NCBI RefSeq assembly: GCF_001672755.1
Contig: NZ_LZKI01000162.1
Location: forward strand, 46,912 to 110,911
From: Mycobacterium colombiense
Lineage (GTDB): Bacteria; Actinomycetota; Actinomycetes; Mycobacteriales; Mycobacteriaceae
Length of the DNA stretch: 64,000 bases
Direction of reading: 5' to 3'
This document shows positions 7,441 through 16,264 of this stretch, piece after piece. Each line of letters opens with the position of its first letter. The first letter of the stretch is position 1. The notes under the pieces are model-generated. The model was not told where the DNA came from. It worked only from the letters and a program-made list of their open reading frames with translations, and did no database searches. Position numbers and translations under genes: made by a program.

Positions 7441-9159
7441 TCAATGAGCGGGTATCGGCCCCAGCGCGGTGATGCCCAAATTGCCCTCGATCTCCTGGAT
7501 GATCTGGTTGACGCGGTCAAGCCCGGGGATGGGTTCGTTGACGCCCGGAACGGGTGGAATCGGCGGGGCCGCCACTTTGCGCGGAGCCGCCGGACGCGCG
7601 GGCACGGCCGGCGGGGCCGCCTGAGGGGTCGCACGGGGTGTGGTGGTCATCGGCGTCTCGGTCTCGGCGGGCGGGGTGGTGTCAGACGTTGACGGCACCG
7701 GAACGTCCGGTGGCGGCGGGGTGGGCTCGGCCGTCGCGCTGTGGGGCGCCGGTGGCGGGGCCGCGGGTGTGGTATTCGGTGCCGGCGCTGGTGTCGTCGC
7801 CGTCTTGTTTTGCGCGGTCAGCCCGATCGCTATGGCGGTTCCCACCAGCAGCACCGCCGCGACGGTGATGATGATCGCCGCTACCGGCAGCACATGCCAG
7901 TGAGACGCCAGCCGCTTGCGCTTGACGGTTACAGGTGCGGCCTCGGTCGACCCAATCGCGGCCACGGCCGCTCCGGTCGCCGCGTCGGGGTCTGGCCCGG
8001 AATACCCGGCGCCGGTGATCCGCGAGTTGGTTCCGGTGGCCGACCAGGCCCGCGCCAGCTCGGCCTGAGTCGGCTCGGCGGGCGCGGCGGGCGCGGCGGG
8101 CGTCGAGCCGGCATCGCCGGGGCCGTGCGCGACCCGCAACGCGGCGCCTACCGCGGCGGTGAGTTGCGGGCGCGGCGTCGTGGCGACGGGAACGCGAAAG
8201 TGCCGCGACAGGGCCGTGGTGACGGTCGGCAGGTTAGCCCCGCCGCCCGTCGAGACCACCGCGACGAGATCACGGATTCCGTTGCGCGCCAAGGCTTCGT
8301 CCAATGCCGAGATCGCGCGGTCCAGCGAGGGGCGGATCGCGTCGTCAAGTTCGTGCCGGGTGAGCCGGACTTCGCCGCGCGTCCCGGTCAGCCCGTCGGT
8401 CAGCGTGGCGACCGTGCCCGAGGACAGCTCCTCCTTGGCAATCCGGCATGCGCTGCGCAGCCGGCTCAGCGAGCCGATCGCCGCGTCGCCGGACGGAAAC
8501 GCACCGGTGGTCGGCATGTTGGCGATGACGGCGCCCAGCAGCGCCTGGTCGATCAGGTCGCCGGAGAAATCGCGATGCCGAACGGTCGGGGCTAACGCCC
8601 GGTAGTCACCGTCGGCGTGCATCAAGGTGATGTTGGTGCCGCTGCCGCCGAAGTCGCAGACCGCGACCGTTCCGCGCGGCGGGATGCCCGGGCTGGTCCG
8701 CACGGCGAGCAGTGTCGCCGCGGCGTCGGGGATCAGCAGGATCGGGCGCGTGCGTCGCGACCACTCGGGGATCTCGCTCAGCGCCGCGCCGAGGGCCTCC
8801 ACAGCGTGCGACTCCCAGTGGGCCGGATAGGTGACCGCGACGTCATCGGGCAGAGCGCGCCCGCCGGTGGCGGCATACGCGAGCGCACGCAACCCGTCGG
8901 CGACCAACACCTCGCTGCGGTGGACCGAGCCGTCGACCGCCACGACGCCACGCGGGTCGCCGACCCGGTTGACGAAGCCGGTGATCACCACGCCGGGACC
9001 CTGCAACCGGGGGTTCTCCGCGGGGATACCGATTTCGGCGGGGCGATCCGGATACAGCGTCAGAACGGGCTTGCGGGTGATGGCGTTATCGGCGGTGACG
9101 GCAGCCAGGTTGGTGGCGCCGATCGATAAGCCCAGCGCGGTCCCGACTCCTTTGGCCAT
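7441..9159 (-). CDS. Hsp70-like ATPase-domain membrane protein with Pro-rich C-terminus (Rv2264c-like)
   Basis: A 572-aa protein. Residues 1-345 resemble the actin/Hsp70 ATPase fold: phosphate-1 region LGLSIGATN (10-18), DFGGSGTN (169-176) and adenosine motif STGGGANLP (303-311). One transmembrane helix lies at about 424-447, followed by a Pro/Thr/Ala-rich tail of about 120 residues. The ATPase part should be cytoplasmic and the Pro-rich tail extracytoplasmic. Size and neighbourhood match Rv2264c. It lacks an Hsp70 substrate-binding domain, so a chaperone role is not implied; a regulator or envelope sensor is possible. It is convergent with the charged-protein gene (22 nt apart). Confidence 0.85.
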   Translation of the reverse strand: MAKGVGTALGLSIGATNLAAVTADNAITRKPVLTLYPDRPAEIGIPAENPRLQGPGVVITGFVNRVGDPRGVVAVDGSVHRSEVLVADGLRALAYAATGGRALPDDVAVTYPAHWESHAVEALGAALSEIPEWSRRTRPILLIPDAAATLLAVRTSPGIPPRGTVAVCDFGGSGTNITLMHADGDYRALAPTVRHRDFSGDLIDQALLGAVIANMPTTGAFPSGDAAIGSLSRLRSACRIAKEELSSGTVATLTDGLTGTRGEVRLTRHELDDAIRPSLDRAISALDEALARNGIRDLVAVVSTGGGANLPTVTTALSRHFRVPVATTPRPQLTAAVGAALRVAHGPGDAGSTPAAPAAPAEPTQAELARAWSATGTNSRITGAGYSGPDPDAATGAAVAAIGSTEAAPVTVKRKRLASHWHVLPVAAIIITVAAVLLVGTAIAIGLTAQNKTATTPAPAPNTTPAAPPPAPHSATAEPTPPPPDVPVPSTSDTTPPAETETPMTTTPRATPQAAPPAVPARPAAPRKVAAPPIPPVPGVNEPIPGLDRVNQIIQEIEGNLGITALGPIPAH

Positions 9160-9267
9160 ATCCCGATCCCCGTATCCGCAGCACCAACTCGCATCCGGCT
9201 AGCCGTTATTGTGCCGCCAAAACCTGTATTCCGTGTCAGCGACGGCTATGCACCCGCTGTGCGCCGG

Positions 9268-10353
9268 TCACCGGATGTTGCCTTCGCCGGCGATCAGCGG
9301 GAGGTCGAGCGGGGTGACCCAGCCTGGCCGCAGATCGTTGACCGCCGGAACCGCGTTGAGCGCCCGCAGGCCGGTCGCCAGGCATCCGGCCGCCGCCGCG
9401 TCCCGGCCCGAGCCGTCGGTGAACCGGAACGCGGTCTCCTGGAAGATGCTCGGGGTCCCCTCGATGTCCACGCGGTAGACGTCGTTGTCGTGGCCGGTCG
9501 GCCAGTCCGGGGCGGCGTCCAGCCCGATCCGGTTGACGTGTTCGAGCTGGATGCGGGTCTCGCCCTGATACACGCCGTTGATGGTGAACCGGACGGCGGC
9601 CACGTGCCCCGGCTTGATGACACCCCTGGCGGAGTTGCGCTCCGTGGGTGTCACCCACTTGTCCCAGGTCGTGGTGATCTCGTCGAGCATGATGCCGGCG
9701 GCGTGCGCGATCATCGGGACGGTGGCGCCCCACGCGAAGATCAGCATGTCGCGGTCTTCCAGCATCGGCTTGAACTCCGGCTCGCGGCCGATGCCCATCT
9801 CGAATTCGTAGTCGCCCTCGTAGTTGGTGTAGTCCAGCAGTTCGGACGCCCGGACCCGGCGCACCTCGGAGCACAACCCCATCAGCGTCATCGGGAACAG
9901 GTCGTTGGCGAATCCGGGGTCGATGCCGGTGGTGAAGCAGGACGACTCCCCCAGCTCGCAGGCCTCGGTGATCGGCTGGATCCAGTTCGGCGGGTTGAGG
10001 CTCATGGTCGGCCAGACCCACGGGGTCATCGCGGTCGAACACACGTCGATGCCAGCCCGCAGGAAGCGGGTGATCAGCGAGATGTTCTCCTTGGCGTGCA
10101 TCGCCGTCGGGCCGTAGTGCACCAGCGCATCGGGTTTCAACGCGATCAGGGCGTCCACGTCGTCGGTGGCGGTGATGCCGACCGGCTCGGGCAGCCCGCA
10201 GACCTCGCCGACGTCGCGACCGACCTTGGCGGGATTGCTCACGCCGACGCCGACCAACTCGAACAACGGATGCTTCACGATCTCGGCGATCACCATCTTG
10301 CCGACGAAGCCGGTTCCGTACACCACCACACGCTTTGAGCCGCTTTTGGACAT
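9268..10353 (-). CDS. NAD(P)-dependent dehydrogenase with DapB-like N-terminal domain
   Basis: A 361-aa protein starting MSKSGSKRVVVYGTGFVGKM, with a Rossmann GTGFVGKMV dinucleotide site and HYGPTAMHAKENI. The overall layout resembles the dihydrodipicolinate reductase N-terminal / amine-dehydrogenase-like family that is expanded in mycobacteria. Substrates of these paralogues are mostly unknown; an amino acid or lipid-derived carbonyl is possible. The start at 10353 has GGAAGG 8 nt upstream, better than the longer start at 10371. It is divergent from the MmpS-like gene over about 75 bp. Confidence 0.8.
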   Translation of the reverse strand: MSKSGSKRVVVYGTGFVGKMVIAEIVKHPLFELVGVGVSNPAKVGRDVGEVCGLPEPVGITATDDVDALIALKPDALVHYGPTAMHAKENISLITRFLRAGIDVCSTAMTPWVWPTMSLNPPNWIQPITEACELGESSCFTTGIDPGFANDLFPMTLMGLCSEVRRVRASELLDYTNYEGDYEFEMGIGREPEFKPMLEDRDMLIFAWGATVPMIAHAAGIMLDEITTTWDKWVTPTERNSARGVIKPGHVAAVRFTINGVYQGETRIQLEHVNRIGLDAAPDWPTGHDNDVYRVDIEGTPSIFQETAFRFTDGSGRDAAAAGCLATGLRALNAVPAVNDLRPGWVTPLDLPLIAGEGNIR

Positions 10354-10427
10354 ACCCAACCTTCCGGTCACCAGCCCCCGCTTTGGGCTTCACCATAAGC
10401 TTCCCTACCGTCGCTCGTGGTGACACG

Positions 10428-10784
10428 ATGCAATTCATGACCAAGCACCTCGCCGGACCTTCGGTCCTGTTGGCCATCGGTTTCGGGTTCGCGAACGCGT
10501 GCGGCGTAGCGCACGCCCTTCCCCAGATGCCGAAGGTCCGCTACGAGATCAACGGGCCCGCCGTCGCCGAGTTCATCTACTACCAAACCGACAACGGGCA
10601 GCTGCATCAGGCGAACGCGCCGCTGCCCTGGTCGACGGAGTTCACCGGCTACGGCGGCGAGGTGTTCACCATCAGCGCGCAGGGACCGGGTCCCATCTCC
10701 TGCAAGATCCTGCTCGACGGCAACGTGGTGAGTGCCGCGACGGCTACCACGGGCGCGCCCGCCAGAACCGTCTGCACGCACTGA
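10428..10784 (+). CDS. Secreted MmpS-like protein without an MmpL partner
   Basis: A 118-aa protein with an N-terminal hydrophobic signal or anchor (VLLAIGFGFANACGVAHA) and a mature domain that resembles the C-terminal beta-domain of MmpS proteins: VRYEINGP, LPWSTEF, ISAQGPGPISCKILLDG and a final Cys (TVCTH), the two Cys probably forming a disulfide. MmpS proteins normally work with MmpL transporters, but no mmpL is near. It lies 37 nt upstream of cyp124, probably in one transcript. ATG 10428 or 10437 may be the start; neither has a strong ribosome site. Confidence 0.75.
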   Translation: MQFMTKHLAGPSVLLAIGFGFANACGVAHALPQMPKVRYEINGPAVAEFIYYQTDNGQLHQANAPLPWSTEFTGYGGEVFTISAQGPGPISCKILLDGNVVSAATATTGAPARTVCTH

Positions 10785-10821
10785 CCCAGCACTCCCCTTT
10801 TTCACGACAAAGGAGGTCTCG

Positions 10822-12129
10822 GTGAGCCTCAAGACGGGTCCCAAGAAAGGCCTGGCGCCGCGGACGAACGGGACGCCACCGCCCGACATTCCGCTCGCCG
10901 ACATCCATCTCGATTCGCTGGACTTTTGGGCGTTGGACGACGACTTCCGCGACGGCGCGTTCGCCACCCTGCGCCGCGAGACACCGATCTCGTTCTGGCC
11001 CGCGATCGAGTACGAGGGTTTCGAACCGGGCGACGGGCATTGGGCGCTGACCAAACACGACGACGTGCATTTCGCGAGCCGTCACCCGGACATCTTCAGC
11101 TCCAGCCCCAACATCACGATCAACGACAACACCCCGGAGATCAGCGAGTACTTCGGCTCGATGATCGTGCTCGACGATCCGCGGCACCAGCGGCTGCGCT
11201 CGATCGTCAGCCGCGCGTTCACCCCGAAGGTCGTGGCGCGTATCGAGGCCTCGGTCCGCGAGCGGGCCCGCCGGCTGGTCGCATCGCTGATCGCCAATCA
11301 TCCCGACGGGGAGGCCGAACTGGTCAACGAGCTTGCCGGTCCGCTGCCGTTGCAGGTCATCTGCGACATGATGGGTATCCCCGAGGAGGACCATCAGCGC
11401 ATATTCCATTGGACCAACGTCATTCTCGGGTTCGGCGATCCGGATCTGGCGACGGATTTCGACGAGTTCCTTCAGGTCTCGATGGACATCGGCGCCTACG
11501 CCAGCGCGCTGGCCGAGGACCGGCGGTCCAATCACCACGACGACCTGACCACCAGCCTGGTGGAAGCCGAGGTCGACGGGGAACGGCTGTCGTCGACGGA
11601 GATCGCGTCGTTCTTCATCCTGCTGGTGGTGGCCGGCAACGAGACGACGCGCAATGCCATCAGCCACGGTGTGCTGGCGCTGTCGCGCTACCCCGCCGAG
11701 CGGGAGAAGTGGTGGTCGAACTTCGACCGCCTGACCCCCACTGCCGTCGAGGAGATCGTGCGGTGGGCGTCCCCGGTGGTCTACATGCGGCGCACCCTGA
11801 CCCGGGACTTCAAGCTGAGCGGCACCAAGATGAAGGCCGGCGACAAGGCCACGCTGTGGTACAACTCGGCCAATCGCGACGAGTCGACGTTTGAGAATCC
11901 CTGGGTTTTCGACGTGGCGCGCACCCCCAACCCGCACTTCGGCTTCGGCGGCGGCGGCGCCCATTTCTGCCTGGGCGCCAACCTCGCTCGTCGCGAGATC
12001 AGGGTGGTCTTCGACGAATTGCGCCGCGAGATCCCCGACATCGTCGCGACGGATGAACCCGCGCGGCTGCTGTCGCAGTTCATCCACGGCATCAAGACCC
12101 TGCCGGTGGCCTGGACCCCGCCGCGGTAG
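10822..12129 (+). CDS. cyp124: Cytochrome P450 CYP124 (methyl-branched lipid omega-hydroxylase)
   Basis: A 435-aa P450 closely resembling CYP124A1 (Rv2266, 428 aa). I see the I-helix AGNETT (271-276), ExxR as E311-R314, and heme loop FGGGGAHFCLG with axial Cys383. Known role: omega-hydroxylation of methyl-branched fatty acids and of cholestenone and related sterols. GTG 10822 is chosen because a near-perfect AAAGGAGG lies 6 nt upstream; upstream in-frame codons overlap the MmpS-like gene. Neighbours (SnoaL-like protein, Baeyer-Villiger enzyme) fit an oxidative lipid or sterol neighbourhood, but a joint pathway is inference. Confidence 0.93.
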   Translation: MSLKTGPKKGLAPRTNGTPPPDIPLADIHLDSLDFWALDDDFRDGAFATLRRETPISFWPAIEYEGFEPGDGHWALTKHDDVHFASRHPDIFSSSPNITINDNTPEISEYFGSMIVLDDPRHQRLRSIVSRAFTPKVVARIEASVRERARRLVASLIANHPDGEAELVNELAGPLPLQVICDMMGIPEEDHQRIFHWTNVILGFGDPDLATDFDEFLQVSMDIGAYASALAEDRRSNHHDDLTTSLVEAEVDGERLSSTEIASFFILLVVAGNETTRNAISHGVLALSRYPAEREKWWSNFDRLTPTAVEEIVRWASPVVYMRRTLTRDFKLSGTKMKAGDKATLWYNSANRDESTFENPWVFDVARTPNPHFGFGGGGAHFCLGANLARREIRVVFDELRREIPDIVATDEPARLLSQFIHGIKTLPVAWTPPR

Positions 12130-12187
12130 CGCCGTATCCGAATCGGCTCTGCCGGAGGGTATATCGCTGTCTAGAATCCGCTAGCGC

Positions 12188-12763
12188 ATGTGCTATCAAT
12201 TCCGGGATTACGCTGACCCCGTGACCATTCCCGCGTTCCCCGCCGCCGAGGTGCTGGCCGCCCGCCAGAAACTCGTGCTCGACCACTTCCATGACGAGGT
12301 CCGCCAGGCCTGGGATGACGTCTTGGCGACCTTCCCGCATCCGCGCTACGAGTTGATCCCCCAGATGCTCGTGCACGACGGCGATGCGGCCGTACGCGAC
12401 TACTACGCCTACACGCGGACCGCATTTCCCGACCAGGACCACGAAATCATCGCGCTGCGCCACAGCGCCGACGCGGTGATCGTCGAATTCTGGCTGATGG
12501 GCACGCACCGCGGTTACCTGGGCAAGGTCCCGCCCACCGGTAGCCGGTTCCGGGTCCGCATGACCGCATACTTCGTCTTCGACAACGCCGAAACCCTTGT
12601 CTGCGAACGCATTTACTTCGACACGCTGACCATGATCAAGCAGCTGCTGGGCGGACTGGACATGAAGAAGCCGGCGAACTGGTGGCTGGCCGCGCGGTGC
12701 CTGCGCGGGTTCTTGTCGATGTCGTCGGAAAAACCGGACCCGGCACTGACCCACACCCCCTAG
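12188..12763 (+). CDS. SnoaL/NTF2-fold protein (polyketide-cyclase-like)
   Basis: About 191 aa (180 if GTG 12221 is used). The central part (RYELIPQMLVHDGDAAVRDYYAYTRTAFPDQDHEII) has the cone-shaped NTF2/SnoaL ester-cyclase pattern. Such proteins are cyclases, isomerases or small-ligand binders; no specific catalytic residues can be assigned. The ATG at 12188 lies inside a near-palindrome (TAGCGCATGTGCTA), which would be odd for an initiation site, so GTG 12221 is a serious alternative. It starts 58 nt after cyp124 and may be co-transcribed. Confidence 0.7.
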   Translation: MCYQFRDYADPVTIPAFPAAEVLAARQKLVLDHFHDEVRQAWDDVLATFPHPRYELIPQMLVHDGDAAVRDYYAYTRTAFPDQDHEIIALRHSADAVIVEFWLMGTHRGYLGKVPPTGSRFRVRMTAYFVFDNAETLVCERIYFDTLTMIKQLLGGLDMKKPANWWLAARCLRGFLSMSSEKPDPALTHTP

Positions 12764-12799
12764 ACTCCACCGCTAAGGGATGGAGCAAGGGAGGCTGCG

Positions 12800-13252
12800 A
12801 TGCGGTTTTCAAGCCTTCACACGATGTGCGGCGGCACCGCCGTGGCCATGTTGTGTTCCTGCGCGTTGGCCACCGCCGCACCATTACAGCCTGGGGCGCA
12901 CACCGAGAAGTGGATCGACCTGCGGACCGGCGAATGCGTGACCGATCTGCCGCCCGCCGACGGGAGTCGCGTCAACGTCACCGTCGTCGATTGCGCGACA
13001 GCGCATTTGGCCGAGGTGTATCTGCGGGCCCCGATGGCCGTCGACTCCGCCATCGCCACCGTCGCCAATCGCGACTGCGCGGCCGGATTGGCCCCGTACA
13101 CCGGCCAATCCGTTGACGGCGGCCGGTTTTCGATCACCTATCTCATCGACTCGAACCAGGACCGCACCGGCGCCAACCCGACCCCGAGCACCGTCATCTG
13201 CCTGCTGCAGTCCGCCAACGGGCAACCGTTGACCGGATCCGCGCGCCGCTGA
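12800..13252 (+). CDS. Secreted protein with septum-formation-like domain
   Basis: A 150-aa protein with an N-terminal signal peptide of about 26 residues (AMLCSCALATAAP). The mature domain has the Cys pattern TGECVTDLPP, VVDCATAHLAEV, NRDCAAG and VICLLQ, which resembles the actinobacterial 'septum formation' domain (Pfam Septum_form). GGGAGG 5 nt upstream supports the ATG. It is probably exported with two disulfides; its role is unknown. Convergent with the monooxygenase gene, with 5 nt between them. Confidence 0.75.
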   Translation: MRFSSLHTMCGGTAVAMLCSCALATAAPLQPGAHTEKWIDLRTGECVTDLPPADGSRVNVTVVDCATAHLAEVYLRAPMAVDSAIATVANRDCAAGLAPYTGQSVDGGRFSITYLIDSNQDRTGANPTPSTVICLLQSANGQPLTGSARR

Positions 13253-13257
13253 GGTGC

Positions 13258-14745
13258 CTAGGCGATGACGTAGTCGCTGAGCGGGAAGGTCCGGCCTTCT
13301 CGCACCGCGTTGAGTGTGGACGTCGGCCGCAGCAAGGTCGCCTCGCCGCTGGGATTGAAATAGTAAGACCGCGACGTCGCACAGTCACCATTGTTGAACA
13401 CCGAGGTTTCCAACAGTTCGCTCATCCGCTCGCGGAAACGGTTATTGGCTTCCTCGGTCACCTCGAACGTGGTCGCGCCGCGGCGCTTGACCTCACCCAA
13501 AAGCCGGTCGATGTGCCGCATCTGGTATTCGATGGTGTGGAAGAACGAGAACCCGGAGAAGGCAAACGGACTGGCCAGGCCCAAGTAGTTGGGGAAGTAG
13601 GGCACCGACACCCCCTGGTAGGCCTGAAACTTGGTCTCCCGCCACCACTTTCCGAGGTTGCGCCCTTTGCGGCCGATCACCTCGATGGCCGGGAAGTTGG
13701 CCTCCCAGAGGTCAAAACCGGTCGCTAGCACCAGAGTGTCGATGACGGTCTTACGCCCGTCCGCCGTGACTATGCCGTCGGCCTCGATGCGCTCGATCGA
13801 GTTCGTCTCCAGGTGTACGTGCGGCATGGTGAAAGCGCGGTAGAAGTCGTTGGACATGGTGGGCCGCTTGCAGCCGCAGTCGTAGTCCGGCGTCAACTTG
13901 GCGCGCAGATCCTTATCGCGGAGCGTTCTGAACCGGTTGATCTTGGCCAGGTCGGCGAAGGCGATATTCCCCCGCCCCCGGGTCTGCACGAATTTCAGCG
14001 CACCGATGACCAAGATGAGCTCCATAACAATGTCGGTCACCCAGCGCAGCGCACGTTGCAGCACGGGCAGCCGGGCAAACATGCGTTGCACGCTTGGAGC
14101 GAACGGGAAATCCGGCTTGGGCAGGATGTGCGCCGCGGTGCGCTGGTAGACGGTCAGGTCCGCGGCCTCTTTGGCCAACTCGGGAATGACCTGCACCGCG
14201 GAGGCGCCGGTGCCGATGACCGCGATACGGCGTCCCTCATAGCTATAGCCGTGGTCCCACGCGGTGGTGTGCACCACCTTGCCTTTGAAGCTGGCGATGC
14301 CGGGGATGTCCGGCATGCGCGGCTGGGACAGGAAGCCGGTCGCGGTGATCAGGAACCGGCAGGTCAGGCTTTCGCCGCCGGCCAGCCCGACCCGCCATTC
14401 GGCGGTTTCCTCATCCCACTGCGCGCCCTCGACGGTCGTGTTGAACCGCATGTGGCGGCGCACGTCGTACTTGTCGGCGACGTCCATCGCGTACTGCTTG
14501 ACCTCCGCGCCCGGCGCGAACAGCCGCGACCAGTCAGGATTCGGCTCAAACCAGTAGGAATACGTCGTGGACGGGATGTCGACGGCCACGCCCGGGTAAT
14601 GGTTGACATGCCAGGTGCCCCCCAAGTCGTCCTCGCGGTCGAGGATGATGAAGTCGTCAAACCCGAGGCGCTTGAGCTGAATCGCGGCACCTATGCCGCC
14701 GAAACCTGCACCTACGATGATCGCGTCGAAACGGTCCGTATTCAC
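13258..14745 (-). CDS. Flavin-dependent Baeyer-Villiger-type monooxygenase
   Basis: A 495-aa protein with FAD-binding GAGFGG (12-17), the type I Baeyer-Villiger fingerprint starting FKG (153-155) with H159, W163 and D164, and NADPH-binding GTGASA (178-183). ATGFDLW near the C-terminal third is the usual second FAD-contact block. A hydrophobic segment at about 236-252 may be membrane-associated. This group inserts oxygen into ketones using NADPH and O2, and mycobacterial relatives include EthA, MymA and Rv0892 (also about 495 aa). The substrate is unknown. Its upstream region is AT-rich; an AACTGGTT core at about 14760 is KstR-like but incomplete. Confidence 0.9.
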   Translation of the reverse strand: MNTDRFDAIIVGAGFGGIGAAIQLKRLGFDDFIILDREDDLGGTWHVNHYPGVAVDIPSTTYSYWFEPNPDWSRLFAPGAEVKQYAMDVADKYDVRRHMRFNTTVEGAQWDEETAEWRVGLAGGESLTCRFLITATGFLSQPRMPDIPGIASFKGKVVHTTAWDHGYSYEGRRIAVIGTGASAVQVIPELAKEAADLTVYQRTAAHILPKPDFPFAPSVQRMFARLPVLQRALRWVTDIVMELILVIGALKFVQTRGRGNIAFADLAKINRFRTLRDKDLRAKLTPDYDCGCKRPTMSNDFYRAFTMPHVHLETNSIERIEADGIVTADGRKTVIDTLVLATGFDLWEANFPAIEVIGRKGRNLGKWWRETKFQAYQGVSVPYFPNYLGLASPFAFSGFSFFHTIEYQMRHIDRLLGEVKRRGATTFEVTEEANNRFRERMSELLETSVFNNGDCATSRSYYFNPSGEATLLRPTSTLNAVREGRTFPLSDYVIA

Positions 14746-15022
14746 AGCATGCTCCGTGCTAACTGGTTTCCCTACTTAACGAATCATAAGCTTTCCCTAA
14801 GATACGTAACTCTAATAGGGCGCCACGCCGAATGCATCCGAGCTTTGCCAGTATGTGACCTTGCTGACACGAATGCGGCTACTCATCGGCGGGTCTATCA
14901 GACCTGGCCATCCGGCGATCAACCTGCGGAAACGGCGGCACCCTCAACGATTAGGTGACCCTCGGTCGCGATCGGTGCCGTCGACTTAGCTCAGGGCGAA
15001 GCCGCCAGCGCGCGCAGATTTC
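14746..15022. other. Intergenic region, no gene recognised
   Basis: The stretch between the monooxygenase start and the broken small gene contains the monooxygenase promoter region (AT-rich around 14770-14815). I see no convincing coding frame or RNA gene in it. Confidence 0.5.
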
Positions 15023-15261
15023 TTATCTTGCGGCCCGCCCAGCCGTCAGAGAACCCTGCTGCCGGAACAAGAACTCGCGGCACCGCCGTGCGCGCTCGGA
15101 GTCTTGAGCCATCACTTCGCTGAGAACGACGCCATCACCGAGGCCGGCGTTCTTCGCGTCGCGCACGTATTGGCCGTTATCGTGCCCCCCTTGCGCGAGT
15201 GATATTGGAGGGAAATAAGATCGAAGGTGACGTCGTCGAAACCCGTTTCACCCGTTGCCAT
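15023..15261 (-). pseudogene. Small conserved protein gene interrupted by one frameshift in a G-tract
   Basis: From ATG 15261 the first frame reads MATGETGFDDVTFDLISLQY then HSRKGG, reaching a run of six G (minus strand; plus-strand C run 15185-15190). Adding one base there continues in a second frame with HDNGQYVRDAKNAGLGDGV, SEVMAQDSERARRCREFLF and a stop at 15023. Joined, this gives about 79 aa resembling small actinobacterial proteins of the type '...DVTYDLISxxYHAL...QYxxDAExAG...' (family recognised by pattern only). AGGGGG precedes the start. It is either a pseudogene, a sequencing error in the homopolymer, or a slippage-controlled gene. Confidence 0.65.
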
Positions 15262-15493
15262 GTCGCCGCCCCCTGACAGTGAGCGCCGAATCCGGTGCTC
15301 GCCGCCTCCGGCTACCTTGAATGGACAACACCAAACGACGGCTTAAAGTGTTTTTGTAGGCAATCCGACACGCAATGGCTGCGTCGGTCTGATGGCGGCG
15401 ACGCCGCCGCTATCCGCCACCTGTCGCTGCGCCCCGGTATACAGGAAAACATCACCAAATCGTTGGCAACTTGACAGTTTTGGAGGGGCTTGC

Positions 15494-16252
15494 ATGGGCA
15501 TCTCGGACGCCATGATCGCACGTCACATCGTTCGTTCCTTTGGTCCAGCAGTTGTTATCGCAGCGTCGGGCGTAACCGCTTCCGCGTTGACCACGTCCGT
15601 TATCCCCTCCGCCTCGGCCCAGTGTCCGGACGTGCAAGTGGTGTTCGCCCGCGGCACCGGTGAAGCGCCGGGCGTCGGCCCCACCGGTCAGGCCTTCGTC
15701 GATGCGCTGCACCAGCGCGTCGGCGGGCGGTCGTTCGATGTGTACCCGGTCAACTACCCCGCCAGCGACCAATGGGACACCGGCATCGACGGCATCAGAG
15801 ACGCGGGCGCCCACGTCAATTCGATGGCCCACGACTGCCCCAACACCAAGATGGTGCTCGGCGGCTACTCGCAGGGCGCGGCCGTGATGGGGTTTGTCAC
15901 CTCGGCCGCCGTTCCCGACGGCGTCGACCCCAACACCGTTCCGAAGCCATTGGATCCCGACGTCGCGAACCACGTGTCCTCGGTCGTGCTGTTCGGCATG
16001 CCCAACGTGCGGGCGATGAACTTCCTCAACGAGCCGCCCGTGGTCATCGGCCCGATGTACCAGGACAAGACCGTCAAGGTGTGCGCCACCGAGGACCCGG
16101 TCTGCTCCGATGGCCTCAACTTTGCCGCGCACGACACCTACGCCGACGACGGCGCGATGATCGACAAGGGAGTCGCCTTCGCCTCCAGCCACCTCGGTAT
16201 GGGCGGGCCGGCACCGGTCGCGGCACCGGCGGGCGGCGGCTTCGGCAGCTGA
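15494..16252 (+). CDS. Secreted cutinase-family serine esterase
   Basis: A 252-aa precursor. An N-terminal signal sequence ends near SASAQ, then CPDVQVVFARGTGEAPG starts the cutinase domain. The catalytic Ser is in GGYSQGAAV; Asp and His are likely in EDPVCSDG and AHDTY; Cys pairs are conserved. The C-terminus is Pro/Ala/Gly-rich. Mycobacterial cutinase-like proteins (Culp/CFP21) hydrolyse short- to medium-chain esters and lipids outside the cell. GGAGG 8 nt upstream supports ATG 15494. A 232-nt upstream region carries its promoter. Convergent with the last gene of the large operon (12 nt apart). Confidence 0.92.
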   Translation: MGISDAMIARHIVRSFGPAVVIAASGVTASALTTSVIPSASAQCPDVQVVFARGTGEAPGVGPTGQAFVDALHQRVGGRSFDVYPVNYPASDQWDTGIDGIRDAGAHVNSMAHDCPNTKMVLGGYSQGAAVMGFVTSAAVPDGVDPNTVPKPLDPDVANHVSSVVLFGMPNVRAMNFLNEPPVVIGPMYQDKTVKVCATEDPVCSDGLNFAAHDTYADDGAMIDKGVAFASSHLGMGGPAPVAAPAGGGFGS

Positions 16253-16264
16253 GTAGCCGGCCGG

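Noticed and set aside
14756..14772. KstR-type operator upstream of the Baeyer-Villiger gene
   Set aside because: Only the AACTGGTT core matches; the flanking T and A of the TnnAACnnGTTnnA consensus are missing.
13813..14958. 381-aa plus-strand frame
   Set aside because: Antisense shadow of the monooxygenase gene running into non-coding sequence.
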